Shown here: one piece after another, positions 8,518 through 16,947 of the stretch | How the letters are laid out: each line of letters begins with the position of its first letter | Position numbering within the stretch: the stretch's first letter is position 1 | Assembly (NCBI GenBank): GCA_963827545.1 | Contig: CAWHBI010000048.1 | Coordinates: forward strand, 1 to 64,000 | Source: AWTP1-13 sp963827545 | GTDB taxonomy: Bacteria; Pseudomonadota; Alphaproteobacteria; Rhizobiales; Hyphomicrobiaceae | DNA: 64,000 bases | Reading direction: 5' to 3' | The notes under the pieces: generated by a model | The model's database searches: none | Seen by the model: only the letters and a program-made list of their open reading frames with translations | Told to the model about the DNA's origin: nothing | Translations under genes and position numbers: made by a program

Positions 8518-8823
8518 TTACGGCAGCGGCTCGATACGCGCCACCCAGGCCACGGCGGCAAGGCGGGCGAGGCTGTCGGGGGTGACGTTGCGCAGGCGGA
8601 TGCGGTTGAGCGCACCGTCGCGGCCGGCGAACACGCCATACTCGGCCACCCGCTCGTTGTGGAAGCGATCGGGCATGAAGTCGAGCACGACGATGACGTT
8701 GCGGGGGCCTGTCGCGCCACGGAGCGTCGGATCGAGGCGGCCTGCGGCGGTCGCGCGGCCGTAGAGCTGCTGCCCGAACAGGACCAGCACGATCAGCAGC
8801 ACACCGGCCAAGATCTTGCGCAC
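8518..8823 (-). CDS. Small membrane-anchored hypothetical protein
   Basis: 101-residue product from a GTG at 8823. The N-terminus KILAGVLLIVLVLFGQQLY is a single transmembrane segment, followed by a mostly polar domain that includes NVIVVLDFMPDRFHNERVAEYGVFAGRDG. No family is recognised. A longer frame continues upstream, but that part overlaps an inverted repeat (8853-8922), so I prefer the internal start. It lies between the ABC permease and cupin genes. Confidence 0.5.
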   Translation of the reverse strand: MRKILAGVLLIVLVLFGQQLYGRATAAGRLDPTLRGATGPRNVIVVLDFMPDRFHNERVAEYGVFAGRDGALNRIRLRNVTPDSLARLAAVAWVARIEPLP

Positions 8824-8852
8824 GTCAGGCCCCGGCAGCGCCAGGAGGGCGA

Positions 8853-8922
8853 AAGGGGTCAGACCCCTCGCCTCCGACGCTGGTGTCGAACGAGACGATG
8901 AGCGCGAGGGGTCTGACCCCTT
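8853..8922. repeat. Inverted repeat with GGGGTCAGACCCC core
   Basis: AAGGGGTCAGACCCCTCGC at 8853-8871 and its complement (with the central base changed) at 8904-8922 flank a 32-bp loop. Each arm is itself nearly palindromic. The element sits between the permease gene stop and the small membrane protein start. It resembles intergenic repeats common in alphaproteobacteria. Confidence 0.55.
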
Positions 8923-8934
8923 CTCCTCCACGTC

Positions 8935-9762
8935 CTACTCCTCCTTCCTGGCATCGAACACCAGGCCCCAGCGCTCGATGGTGCGCTGCTCGATCGGCAG
9001 CAGCAGCCAGCGGTCCATGGCAATGGCGATGGTGCCGATGATGAGGCAGCCGCCGATGATGATGTCGGAGCGGTGATACTCGGTGGCGCCGAAGATCATC
9101 TGCCCGAGGCCTGTCGTGGCGCCGACCAGCTCCGCCGCGATCAGCGCGCGCCAGCCGAAGCCGAGACCGGACCTCAGCCCGGTCAGGATGTAGGGCAAGG
9201 CGCCCGGCAGAATGACGCTGCGAATGGTCTCCCAGCGCCCGCCGCCGAGCGCCTGCACGCCCTGCTCGTAGACCTGCGGCACGAGCTGCACGCCGAGCAC
9301 GGTGTTCTGGAAGACGATAAAGAATACGGTGTTCCAGATCAGGAACACGGCGAGCGCGGTGCCGATGCCGAGCCAGCCGATCACCAGCGGCAGCCAGACG
9401 ATGCCGGAGATGGCATTGAAGAACACGATGAGCGGGCTCAGGAAGTCGGACACCGACCGGTTGAGGCCGACGATAAAGCCGCCGATGACGCCGGTGATGA
9501 CGCCGAGCAAGGCACCGAGCAGCAGGCGCCACAGGCTCGCAGCGACGTGGGTCGCGAGCTCGCCCTTGGCCGCCAGCTCCCACATGGCGGCGACGACGTC
9601 CTGCACTGCCGGCAGCGTCGCCGGCGGCGGCCGCGCGATGGTCCAGTACGCGACCCAGGCCGCGAGCACGAGAGCGAACGGCGTGAGCGGCAGCAGCCGC
9701 CACACCAGCTGGTCCAGGGTGCGGCGTGCAGAGGAGCGCTCACTTGCGTTGCCGATGGTCAT
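8935..9762 (-). CDS. ABC transporter permease (NitT/TauT type), second copy
   Basis: 275-residue inner-membrane permease with about six transmembrane segments and the cytoplasmic EAA loop near residues 168-190 (QALGGGRWETIRSVILPGALPYILTGLR), which couples to the ATPase. It belongs to the BPD_transp_1 family seen in nitrate, sulfonate and taurine importers. The ATG at 9762 overlaps the stop of the preceding permease gene by 4 bp (ATGA), so the two are translationally coupled. Together with the first permease it probably forms a heterodimeric channel. Confidence 0.87.
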   Translation of the reverse strand: MTIGNASERSSARRTLDQLVWRLLPLTPFALVLAAWVAYWTIARPPPATLPAVQDVVAAMWELAAKGELATHVAASLWRLLLGALLGVITGVIGGFIVGLNRSVSDFLSPLIVFFNAISGIVWLPLVIGWLGIGTALAVFLIWNTVFFIVFQNTVLGVQLVPQVYEQGVQALGGGRWETIRSVILPGALPYILTGLRSGLGFGWRALIAAELVGATTGLGQMIFGATEYHRSDIIIGGCLIIGTIAIAMDRWLLLPIEQRTIERWGLVFDARKEE

Positions 9763-10589
9763 TGGCGCAGCACCCCCCAGCGCGCGATGGTGAGGTTCTC
9801 GATCGGCTGCACGATCAGGCGGTCGACCACGACATAGAGGCAACCGATCACGATCATGCCGGTGATGATGCGGTCGATCTGGCCGAAGGTGCGCGCGCCG
9901 AAGATGAGGTCGCCGAGGCCGCCCTTGCGCACCAGCATCTCGGCGGCGATCAGCGCGCGCCAGCCGTAGCCCATGCCGAGGCGCAACCCCACGACGATGC
10001 TGGGCAGCGCGCCCGGGAGATAAACGTCCCTCACCAGCCGCAGGCGCGAGGCGCCGAGCGAGCGCAGCGCCAGCGTGTAGGCTTCGGGGATCGCGCGCAC
10101 GCCGATCATGGTGTTGAAGATGATCGGCACGATCAGGGTGTAGATGACGATGACGAGCGTGGTGGTGTGGGTGAACCCGAACCAGATGATGGCGAGCGGC
10201 AGCCAGGCGATGCCGGAAATGCCCTGCAGGAAGCGCAGGAAGCCCTCGAGCGCATGCGCCGCATAGCGGTTGACGCCGACGGCAAAGCCGACCGGCACGC
10301 CGACGATCAGCGAGAGCAGGGCAGCGAACCCGATCATGCGCAGGCTGGTGCTGGCGTATTCCGCCATCACGCCATAGCTGACCAGATGCTGGAATGCGCG
10401 CCACACGGCGAGCGGCGACACCAGCACTTGCGGGGAGAAGTCGGCGCTGAGGTAGATCGCCCACCAGGCCGCCACCAGGGCCACGAACGGCAGCAGGATC
10501 CTGAGGCCGCGCAGCGATTGCCATCCCACCAGCCCGGTCCGATGGCCGGACAAGCGTGTCTGGACGGAGCGTGCCGCCGTTGCGCTCAT
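9759..10589 (-). CDS. ABC transporter permease (NitT/TauT type), first copy
   Basis: 276-residue permease related to its neighbour. It has about six transmembrane helices and an EAA-type loop (LRSLGASRLRLVRDVYLPGALPSIVVGLR, near residues 180-208). Start and stop overlap both adjacent genes by 4 bp (ATPase upstream, second permease downstream), a tight operon. Most NitT/TauT importers use one permease gene as a homodimer, so the pair here is unusual. The substrate cannot be deduced from sequence. Confidence 0.87.
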   Translation of the reverse strand: MSATAARSVQTRLSGHRTGLVGWQSLRGLRILLPFVALVAAWWAIYLSADFSPQVLVSPLAVWRAFQHLVSYGVMAEYASTSLRMIGFAALLSLIVGVPVGFAVGVNRYAAHALEGFLRFLQGISGIAWLPLAIIWFGFTHTTTLVIVIYTLIVPIIFNTMIGVRAIPEAYTLALRSLGASRLRLVRDVYLPGALPSIVVGLRLGMGYGWRALIAAEMLVRKGGLGDLIFGARTFGQIDRIITGMIVIGCLYVVVDRLIVQPIENLTIARWGVLRQ

Positions 10590-11425
10590 GCGCGCGTCCC
10601 GGCGGCGAGGGCCCCGTCAGCGGGCGGCGCCGTGGCACCACGCTCCTCGCGCACGAGGCGAAGCACCTGCTCGGCGATGGCCTGCATCGCGGCATCGACC
10701 TTGAAGGATTCCCAGTCGCGGCCGGCGGCGCGCCCGGGCACGTCGATCACGGCCTTGATGCGTCCCGGGCGGCGGGTCATCACCAGCACCCGGTCGCCGA
10801 GAAACACGGCCTCGTCGACGCTGTGGGTGATGAAGAACACCGTCTTGGCAGTCGCCGCACACAGCCGCACCAGCTCTTCCTGCAGGGTCAGCCGCGTCAT
10901 GGCATCGACCGCGGCGAAGGGCTCGTCCATCAGGATCACGTCGGGATCGGCGGCCCAGGTGCGCGCCACGGCCACGCGCTGGCGCATGCCGCCCGACAGC
11001 TCGTGGGGGTAGCGCTCCTCGAAGCCGGCGAGCCCGGTCAGCTCGATCAGGCGGGCAACGGTGCGCTCGCGCTCGGCGCGCGGCACACGCGCGATCTCGA
11101 GCCCGTGGCCGATGTTACGCCGCACCGTGCGCCACGGCAGGATGGCAAGCTCCTGGAACACGACGCCGCGCTCGCGGCCAGGCCCCCGCACCGGCTTGCC
11201 ATCGCACAGGATGGTGCCTTCGGTGGGCCGGATGAAGCCCGCGAGGGCCTTGAGCAGGGTGGTCTTGCCGCAGCCGCTGGGTCCCACCAGCGTGACGAAC
11301 TCGCCCGCGCGGATGGCGAGGTCGACATGGTCGGTCGCCTGCACCGGGCCGTCGGCGGTCTCGAAGAAATGCCGGAAGCCTGAGACGACGATCTTGGCCC
11401 CCGACGACGCGTCACGCTCCGACAT
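10586..11425 (-). CDS. ABC transporter ATPase (NitT/TauT type)
   Basis: Nucleotide-binding subunit energising the two permeases at the inner face of the membrane. From MSERD the motifs are Walker A GPSGCGKTT (48-56), Q-loop near FQELAILPW, signature LSGGM (143-147), Walker B VILMDEP (163-169) and the switch histidine in ITHSVDEA (H201). A second in-frame ATG five codons upstream (11440) is possible; neither has a clear Shine-Dalgarno sequence. Overlaps the first permease gene by 4 bp. Confidence 0.88.
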   Translation of the reverse strand: MSERDASSGAKIVVSGFRHFFETADGPVQATDHVDLAIRAGEFVTLVGPSGCGKTTLLKALAGFIRPTEGTILCDGKPVRGPGRERGVVFQELAILPWRTVRRNIGHGLEIARVPRAERERTVARLIELTGLAGFEERYPHELSGGMRQRVAVARTWAADPDVILMDEPFAAVDAMTRLTLQEELVRLCAATAKTVFFITHSVDEAVFLGDRVLVMTRRPGRIKAVIDVPGRAAGRDWESFKVDAAMQAIAEQVLRLVREERGATAPPADGALAAGTRA

Positions 11426-11481
11426 GGTTTTTATCCACATGGGCGTCGCTGAAGGTCGAGTCGTGCGCGCGCCGCACGCGC

Positions 11482-11584
11482 TCCCCTCCCCCTTGCGGGG
11501 AGGGGTCGGGGGTGGGGGTAAAGAAGATCGGTCGCCCTTGCATTTTCACCCCACCCCTAACCCCTCCCCGTCAAGGGGAGGGGA
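11482..11584. repeat. Paired inverted copies of a C/G-rich repeat
   Basis: Copy 1 (11482-11517) and copy 2 (11548-11584) are inverted versions of one sequence, each containing CCCCTCCCC-N5-GGGGAGGGG followed by a GGGGTGGGG-like tract. The element lies between the binding-protein gene and the ATPase gene and could fold into large hairpins that lower downstream expression relative to the receptor. Confidence 0.6.
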
Positions 11585-11646
11585 ATCCGGTCAGCATATG
11601 GCGCACGGTTCCTGCCCATCGACTACTTTTGGCCCGCACAGGGGCG

Positions 11647-12738
11647 TCAGCTCAACTTGCCCTTGCACTCGGCGAGCGTCTTGGGCAGCGGCGGCAGATC
11701 GGAGAAGAACTGCGGGTGCTTCTCCATCACGCGCTTGAGCACGGTGTCGTCGTAGAAGTCCTCGGCCGTGAACGGCTTGCTCATCTTGATCAGCCCGTCC
11801 TTCACCATGTCGTTGCCGGTCTGGACCAGGCCTTCGGAGGTGCACACCGAGATGCGCGGGTCCCAGGTGAGCCATTTCAGGCCCTCGATGGCGTCGGCGA
11901 CATTGAGGCCGTCGAGATAGCGCGTGTCGATCTCGGCGGCGCCCTTCGGGTTGCGGCGGATGAACTGCGCGGCCTCGGCGATGCCGACCGAGAATTTCTC
12001 GATCAGGTCGTAGTTCTTGCCGATCCAGTTCTCGTGGGCCACCACGCCGATGATATCGGTGACGAGGCTCACCTCGCCGCGACTGACGATCACCGCGTTG
12101 GCTCCGAGCTCGCGTATCGCCTGCGCGGTGTAGGGCTCCCACGGCGCCACCGCGTCGACCTGGCCCTGCGCGATCGTGATCGGCATGTTCTCGACCGGCA
12201 CGTTGACCAGCTCCGACTTGGAGATGTCGAGCTTCTCGCGCTTGAACCACGCGCGCAGATAGACGTCGTTGGTGCTGCCCTTGAGGTAGCCGATCTTCTT
12301 GCCTTCCATCGACTTCGGGTTGGCGGTGTCGATACCGCGGTCCTTGCGGGCGATGATGGCGCGCCCGCCGGCCTTGGCGATGTGGTCGCCGGCGTTGTAG
12401 TAGGCCATGACCCCCTTGAGCAGGTTGCCGCTGGCCCGCGCCGACGCCGTGGTGGTGGAGAGCGCCGCGTGGCCGAATTGCGCCTCGCCCGCCTGCAGGC
12501 TCTGGGTGACCTGCCGGCCGCTGGAGGTCAGCTTGACCTTCACGTTGAGGCCTTGCTTGGTCCAATAGCCGTTCTCGACCGCGACGAAGGCCGGCGTCGA
12601 GAACAGGTTGTTGACCACGATGAAGGTGACTTCCTTCATCTCCTGGGCTTCGGCCCGGGGTGCGAAACCCACAAGGCCAAAAGCGAGCCCTGCGGCGCAG
12701 GCCAAGCCCGCGCGGAGCAGCTTGCGGAGCGAATGCAT
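11647..12738 (-). CDS. ABC transporter substrate-binding protein (NMT1/SsuA-like)
   Basis: Periplasmic receptor of the adjacent importer. The 363-residue product has a Sec signal peptide (about residues 1-31, ending PRAEAQ) and the NMT1/SsuA-like fold: FIVVNNLFSTPAFVAVENGYWTKQGL near the N-terminus, GEAQFGHAALSTTTASA, and KIGYLKGSTNDVYLRAWFKREKL. The ATG at 12738 is preceded by GGAGGAG, so I prefer it to an upstream in-frame start. It is the first gene of the ABC operon. The ligand is unknown; relatives bind sulfonates, nitrate or pyrimidine precursors. Confidence 0.85.
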   Translation of the reverse strand: MHSLRKLLRAGLACAAGLAFGLVGFAPRAEAQEMKEVTFIVVNNLFSTPAFVAVENGYWTKQGLNVKVKLTSSGRQVTQSLQAGEAQFGHAALSTTTASARASGNLLKGVMAYYNAGDHIAKAGGRAIIARKDRGIDTANPKSMEGKKIGYLKGSTNDVYLRAWFKREKLDISKSELVNVPVENMPITIAQGQVDAVAPWEPYTAQAIRELGANAVIVSRGEVSLVTDIIGVVAHENWIGKNYDLIEKFSVGIAEAAQFIRRNPKGAAEIDTRYLDGLNVADAIEGLKWLTWDPRISVCTSEGLVQTGNDMVKDGLIKMSKPFTAEDFYDDTVLKRVMEKHPQFFSDLPPLPKTLAECKGKLS

Positions 12739-12921
12739 AACGGTCTCCTCCTCCCAATCTTTTGGTTCGTTGGGCAATGCGGCTGCCAGTAGAAGGCGCC
12801 CGTGGCGTCCGGTCAAGTTTGCGAGGCTTGCCGAGCAATGGCTCAGGTCGCACTGGCGACCCCAAGCCGGCTGCCGCGTAACGTGATATGCCTCTGTCCC
12901 GCCGCGCGAGAGGAGGGCACC

Positions 12922-13356
12922 ATGAGCACCAGTGATTTCGTCCTGGGACCGCTGCCGGCGGCGGGGCGGCGGCGCGAGCTGTGGCTACAGCATGCTGCCG
13001 GGTTCATCCTGTTCGAGGATGTGCGCAACTACGCCATCGAGAGCCTTGATCCGGCCCTCAATGCGGCTGCGAGGACGGCGGCCTTGAAAGCGATCGACGA
13101 CACCGTCTACGGATTGATGATGGTGATCGACGGCGTCACGGGTGGCCTCGGCAATTCCGAGCACCTGGTCCATCTCGAAACCAAGGTCTGCCTGGATGCC
13201 AAGGGGTCGAACGCACCCATCGAGTCCCTCGCTCTGCGCGACGGCGATGGCATGTGCATGGGATTTCACGGGTGGCGCGACGGCGATTTCGGCCGGGACC
13301 CGGTCCTTGCTCCCATGGGCAGGCGTCCGAAGTGGTGGCGGGCCGGAGCAGGGTGA
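12922..13356 (+). CDS. Conserved hypothetical protein
   Basis: 144-residue soluble protein with no signal peptide, starting at an ATG preceded by AGAGGAGGG. The first half is strongly patterned (RRRELWLQHAAGFILFEDVRNYAIESLDP, then DDTVYGLMMVIDGVTGGLGN) and looks like a compact conserved domain. I do not know the function. It is divergent from the ABC operon, sharing a 183-bp upstream region with it. Confidence 0.7.
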   Translation: MSTSDFVLGPLPAAGRRRELWLQHAAGFILFEDVRNYAIESLDPALNAAARTAALKAIDDTVYGLMMVIDGVTGGLGNSEHLVHLETKVCLDAKGSNAPIESLALRDGDGMCMGFHGWRDGDFGRDPVLAPMGRRPKWWRAGAG

Positions 13357-13456
13357 CCGGCGGCCATGCGGGCGACGGCCGGCGCGCGCGAATGCACCAC
13401 CGCCAGCCCGGCGGCAATGCCGCCCTCCTCGAGGCGGGTGCACAATAAATCCTTTG

Positions 13457-14365
13457 TCACGTCTCCTGTCCCCGCCGCCTGACCTCCTCGATGACGATGC
13501 TGTTGTCGCGGTCGGCCTCGCCGGCCCGCACGCAGGCTTCGAGCACGTCGGCATGCACCTCGAGCAGCGGCAGCCCCTGGTTCGCCGTGCGGGCCTGATC
13601 GAGCATGAGGTGCACATCCTTGAGGGTCTGCCGTACGCGCCCCTCGGGGGTGAAGTCGCGCTCGAGCATTTTCGCGCCCTTGGTGTCCATGACTTGCGAA
13701 TAGGCCGCCGAGCCGCGCGCCACCTCCAGGAAGGCCGCGGGATCGAGCCCCAGCCGCGTCGCGAACACCAGGCCCTCGGCGAGCGCGAGACGATTGAGCC
13801 CGAGGATGAGATTGACGGCGAGCTTGGCGCGGCCGCCGTCGCCTATCCTGCCGACATGGAAATGGCTGGGGAACAGCGCGCGCAGAACCGTCGCGACCCT
13901 TGCTACGGCCTCGCGATCGCCGCCGATCAGGCCGACGCCCTGCCCGCGCTTGACCTGCTCGCTGGTGCCCGACACCGGGGCTTCGAGCAAAGTGACGCCA
14001 CGCGTCGCAACGCGCGTCCCGAGTTGAGCAATGCGGTCCGGATCGCATGTGCTGGTGCACAGCACGACCTTGCCGGACTTGTCGCTGAGCGCCGGCAGCA
14101 CCTCCTGCTCCACCACCGCCTCGACCTGGTCCGTATCGAACACGGCGAGCACGATTGGATCGCACTGCCGGGCCAGCTCGGCGATCGAGGTGGCGGCCTC
14201 ACCGCCAAGCGCTGCCAGTCGCGCGGTCTTGGCCGCATCGATGTCGAAGCCGATCACACGCAGCCCTGCCCCGATCAGCCGGCGGGCCAATGCCTCGCCC
14301 ATCAGGCCGACGCCGACAAGTCCCACCGGCGATGTCTCGGACGTGTGTGGCGGAATCTGTGGCAT
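13457..14365 (-). CDS. NAD(P)-dependent beta-hydroxyacid dehydrogenase (HIBADH family)
   Basis: Oxidises or reduces a 3-hydroxyacid using NAD(P). 302 residues with an N-terminal Rossmann fold (GLVGVGLMGEALARRL, glycine-rich loop near 16-23), the substrate loop LLEAPVSGTSEQVKRGQ, and the catalytic-lysine segment GRAKLAVNLILGLN. The ATG at 14365 follows a GGAG, preferred over a longer frame. It is the last gene of a minus-strand catabolic group (Gfo/Idh, DUF993, sugar isomerase), so it probably acts on an intermediate of that unknown pathway. Relatives include 3-hydroxyisobutyrate, tartronate-semialdehyde and 2-hydroxy-3-oxopropionate enzymes. Confidence 0.87.
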   Translation of the reverse strand: MPQIPPHTSETSPVGLVGVGLMGEALARRLIGAGLRVIGFDIDAAKTARLAALGGEAATSIAELARQCDPIVLAVFDTDQVEAVVEQEVLPALSDKSGKVVLCTSTCDPDRIAQLGTRVATRGVTLLEAPVSGTSEQVKRGQGVGLIGGDREAVARVATVLRALFPSHFHVGRIGDGGRAKLAVNLILGLNRLALAEGLVFATRLGLDPAAFLEVARGSAAYSQVMDTKGAKMLERDFTPEGRVRQTLKDVHLMLDQARTANQGLPLLEVHADVLEACVRAGEADRDNSIVIEEVRRRGQET

Positions 14366-14479
14366 ATTGTGGCTCCGTCGGCGGCATTGCCGACCTCGCT
14401 GCCGGCTTCGCAAACGTCTTGTTGAGACCGATCGATCGTGAGAGCGTCTGCCTCTCGATCCGTATCACGCGCGACCGTT

Positions 14480-15343
14480 TCAGGTCACGGACTGGTAGCG
14501 TGCGACGCAGGTATCCAGCACGACATCGGCGGGCATCCCCCACCAGCGATCGGAGAAGATCTCGACCTCCGCGAAGCCGGTGTAGCCGGCGGCCTCCACC
14601 CATGCGCGGACCGTTTTCAGCTCGATGATGCCGTCGCCCATCATGCCGCGGTCGTTGAGAAGATCGCGGGTGGGAACGAGCCAGTCGCACACGTGGTAGG
14701 CGAGGAGGCGCTCGCGGCCGGCACGGGCGATCTGGCTTTCGAGCTTCGGATCCCACCACACGTGGTAGACATCCAGCGCCACGCCCAGCGCGCCGGTGCG
14801 GCCGGGATCGAGCGCGTCGCAGAGATCGAGCGCCTGCTCCAGCGTGTTGATGCAGGCCCGCTCGGCGGCCTGCATGGGGTGTAGCGGCTCGATGGCCAGG
14901 GGCATGCCCACACTCTTTGCATAGTCGAGTGTGGCGGCGATGCCGTCGCGCACCTGCGACCGGGCCAGGCCGATGTCGTTCGATTGCAGCTTGCCCTCCA
15001 GCGCGCCGGGCAGCGAGCCCGCCACCAGCACCAGGCAGGGGGAGCCCAGCGTCTTGGCCTCGTCGATGGCCTTGCGGTTGTCCTCCAGTGCCGCCCGCAG
15101 GCCCGCCGCATCGGCGGCCGTGAAGAAGCCGCCGCGGCAGTAACCGGAAAGCACGATGCCGGCGTCCTTGATCTGCTTGGCGGTAGCCGAGAGGCCAGCC
15201 GCCTGCACCTGGTCGCGCCACGGGTCGATGGCCGGGATGCCACGCTTCGCGCAAGCCTCGATGATGGCAGGCAGCGGGAGCTGTTTCCTCACCGTCGCCG
15301 TGTTGAGCGAGAGGTGCTCCAGCCCTCGCGAGAAGTCGCGCAT
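14480..15343 (-). CDS. Sugar phosphate isomerase/epimerase-like TIM barrel
   Basis: 287-residue member of the AP_endonuc_2 (xylose isomerase-like) TIM-barrel superfamily. Candidate metal ligands lie at strand ends: the Glu in MPLAIEPLHPMQ, the Asp and His in GVALDVYHVWWDP, His in LLAYHVCDW, and the Glu in GFAEVEIFSD. These enzymes isomerise or epimerise sugars or keto-acids through an enediolate. It sits between the HIBADH gene and a palindrome-rich spacer in the TetR-linked cluster, consistent with an isomerisation step, substrate unknown. Confidence 0.85.
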   Translation of the reverse strand: MRDFSRGLEHLSLNTATVRKQLPLPAIIEACAKRGIPAIDPWRDQVQAAGLSATAKQIKDAGIVLSGYCRGGFFTAADAAGLRAALEDNRKAIDEAKTLGSPCLVLVAGSLPGALEGKLQSNDIGLARSQVRDGIAATLDYAKSVGMPLAIEPLHPMQAAERACINTLEQALDLCDALDPGRTGALGVALDVYHVWWDPKLESQIARAGRERLLAYHVCDWLVPTRDLLNDRGMMGDGIIELKTVRAWVEAAGYTGFAEVEIFSDRWWGMPADVVLDTCVARYQSVT

Positions 15344-15352
15344 CGTCAGCTC

Positions 15353-15600
15353 CTCCCCTTGGAGGGGGGAGGTTGGAACGCCACGGACTTAGACCGCCCA
15401 CACCACCGCACCCCAGGCTCGACAGGCGGGCTAAGTCCGATGGCGTTCCTGGTGGGGATGATGGAGTCACCCGCGAACCGGTCACCCCCACCCGGCGCGC
15501 CACGATCACTTAGCCCCGCTGTTGAATGTCGGGAGCGGTCGGCGATGACGGGGCTAAGTGATGGCGCGCCGCCCTCCCCCCTCGAGGGGGAGGGGGAGGT
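15353..15600. repeat. Composite palindromic spacer
   Basis: The 328-bp gap between the DUF993 and isomerase genes is filled by nested repeats. IR1: GGAACGCC..GGACTTAG (15375-15392) with CTAAGTCC..GGCGTTCC (15431-15449). IR2: GGCGCGCC..TCACTTAGCCCCG (15494-15518) with CGGGGCTAAGTGATGGCGCGCC-type arm (15549-15570). Both share a CTTAG/CTAAG core, and CTCCCC/GGGGAG tracts flank the pair. No coding frame is supported. The element interrupts a probable operon. Confidence 0.6.
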
Positions 15601-15671
15601 CGAGCTTGCCGCAACGGAAGTGCCAACCGTCACTGTTGCTCTCTTCTCGTGCTGCGCTGCGAGGTTGGGCA

Positions 15672-16871
15672 TCACGAAATCCCGTGGAAGGCCAGAACGT
15701 GGCCCATGCGTCGCAGCGCCAGCTCTGGGTCGCGCAACAGCCCCGCGCGGTCGGCCAGCCGGAACAACTCGGCGAGATGCAGCAGCGAGCGGGCGCTCTG
15801 CTGGCCCCCCACCATGACGAAATGATCCTGCAGGCCGTTGAGGTAGGCCATGAACACCACGCCCGTCTTGTAGAAGCGCGTGGGCGCTTTGAAGATGTGG
15901 CGCGACAGCGGCACCGTAGGCGCCAGGACGTCGTCGAACCGCTGGCGATCGCCGGCGGCCAGTGCCGCCAATGCTGCCGACGCCGCTGGCGCGATGGCAT
16001 CGAAGATGCCGAGCAGCGCGTCGCTGTAGCCCTTGTCGTCGCCGGCGATCAACTCTGCGTAGTTGAAGTCGTCGCCCGTATACATGCGCACGCCCTTAGC
16101 GAGCCGGCGCCGCATGGCGATCTCTTTCTCCATGTCGAGCAGGGAAATCTTGACGCCGTCCACCTTGGCGGCATGAGCATTGATGACGCCGACGGCAGTC
16201 TGCATGGCCTCACCGTGGTCGGCCGCGCCCCAGTAGCCAGCGAGCGCGGGATCGAACATCTCGCCCAGCCAATGGATGATCACCGGCTCCTTAGCCTGGG
16301 AGAGCACCCGGTCGTAGACCCGCTCGTAGTCGGCGGGCGATTTCGCGACCCGGGCGAGGGCACGGCTGGCCATGACGATGAGGCGGCCCCCGGCTTTCTC
16401 GATCGCCGCCATCTGCTCCTCGTAGGCGCGAATGACTTCGTCGGCGGTGCGCACCTGGGCCGGATCGAGATGGTCGGTGCCGCAGCCGGAGAAGATCAGC
16501 GCCGGGCGGCCCTCACGCTTTTCCCACGCCCTGGCGGCCTTGACGCTGCGCGTGATCAGCTCGAGCGAGGTCGGCCAGTCGAGCCCCATGCCACGCTGGG
16601 CGGTGTCCATCGCCTCGGCAACGCCGAGGCCGAGGCCCCACAGGTACTCGCGATAGGCGAGCGTCTGCTCCCAATCGAGCGCGCTGTCGATCCAGGGATC
16701 CACCGCCGCCCGCGCATCGGCCACCACGTGCGCGGCGGAGAAGGCGACGCGGTTGAAGGCGGCCTGTGCCTTGTCGGGATACGCGCGGGGCTCGGAGAGG
16801 ACGAAGGTCTCCAAGGGTCCGTCCGCCGCCGGCAGGTTGATTTTCAGGGAGGAGAGAATCGGTGCGTTCAT
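15672..16871 (-). CDS. DUF993 family protein (dihydrodipicolinate synthase-like)
   Basis: 399-residue member of DUF993, a family related to class I aldolases of the DapA type. Supporting stretches are MGLDWPTSLELITRSVKAA, a strand-end IFSGCGTDHLDP, and PVIIHWLGEMFDPALAGYWG; KVDGVKISLLD probably holds the Schiff-base lysine. An aldol or retro-aldol, or dehydratase, role in the neighbouring sugar-acid pathway is inferred, not shown. I use the ATG at 16871; a GTG two codons earlier is possible. A long hairpin separates it from the upstream Gfo/Idh gene. Confidence 0.82.
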   Translation of the reverse strand: MNAPILSSLKINLPAADGPLETFVLSEPRAYPDKAQAAFNRVAFSAAHVVADARAAVDPWIDSALDWEQTLAYREYLWGLGLGVAEAMDTAQRGMGLDWPTSLELITRSVKAARAWEKREGRPALIFSGCGTDHLDPAQVRTADEVIRAYEEQMAAIEKAGGRLIVMASRALARVAKSPADYERVYDRVLSQAKEPVIIHWLGEMFDPALAGYWGAADHGEAMQTAVGVINAHAAKVDGVKISLLDMEKEIAMRRRLAKGVRMYTGDDFNYAELIAGDDKGYSDALLGIFDAIAPAASAALAALAAGDRQRFDDVLAPTVPLSRHIFKAPTRFYKTGVVFMAYLNGLQDHFVMVGGQQSARSLLHLAELFRLADRAGLLRDPELALRRMGHVLAFHGIS

Positions 16872-16904
16872 GGGCACATCCTAGAGGCTCGGCACTCTCC
16901 CTCT

Positions 16905-16939
16905 CCCTCTCCCCATTCTGAAGAAGAATGGGGAGAGGG
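16905..16939. terminator. Long hairpin between Gfo/Idh and DUF993 genes
   Basis: Perfect 15-bp stem (CCCTCTCCCCATTCT with its complement) closed by a GAAGA loop. It lies within a probable operon, just after the Gfo/Idh stop, and belongs to the CTCTCCCC repeat family. There is no T-run, so it may stabilise RNA ends or attenuate transcription instead of terminating it fully. Confidence 0.5.
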
Positions 16940-16947
16940 GACCAGCT

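Noticed and set aside
8935..10695. A 586-codon frame reading through both permease genes
   Set aside because: The N-terminal half is an out-of-frame translation of the first permease; only the last 275 codons are a real gene.
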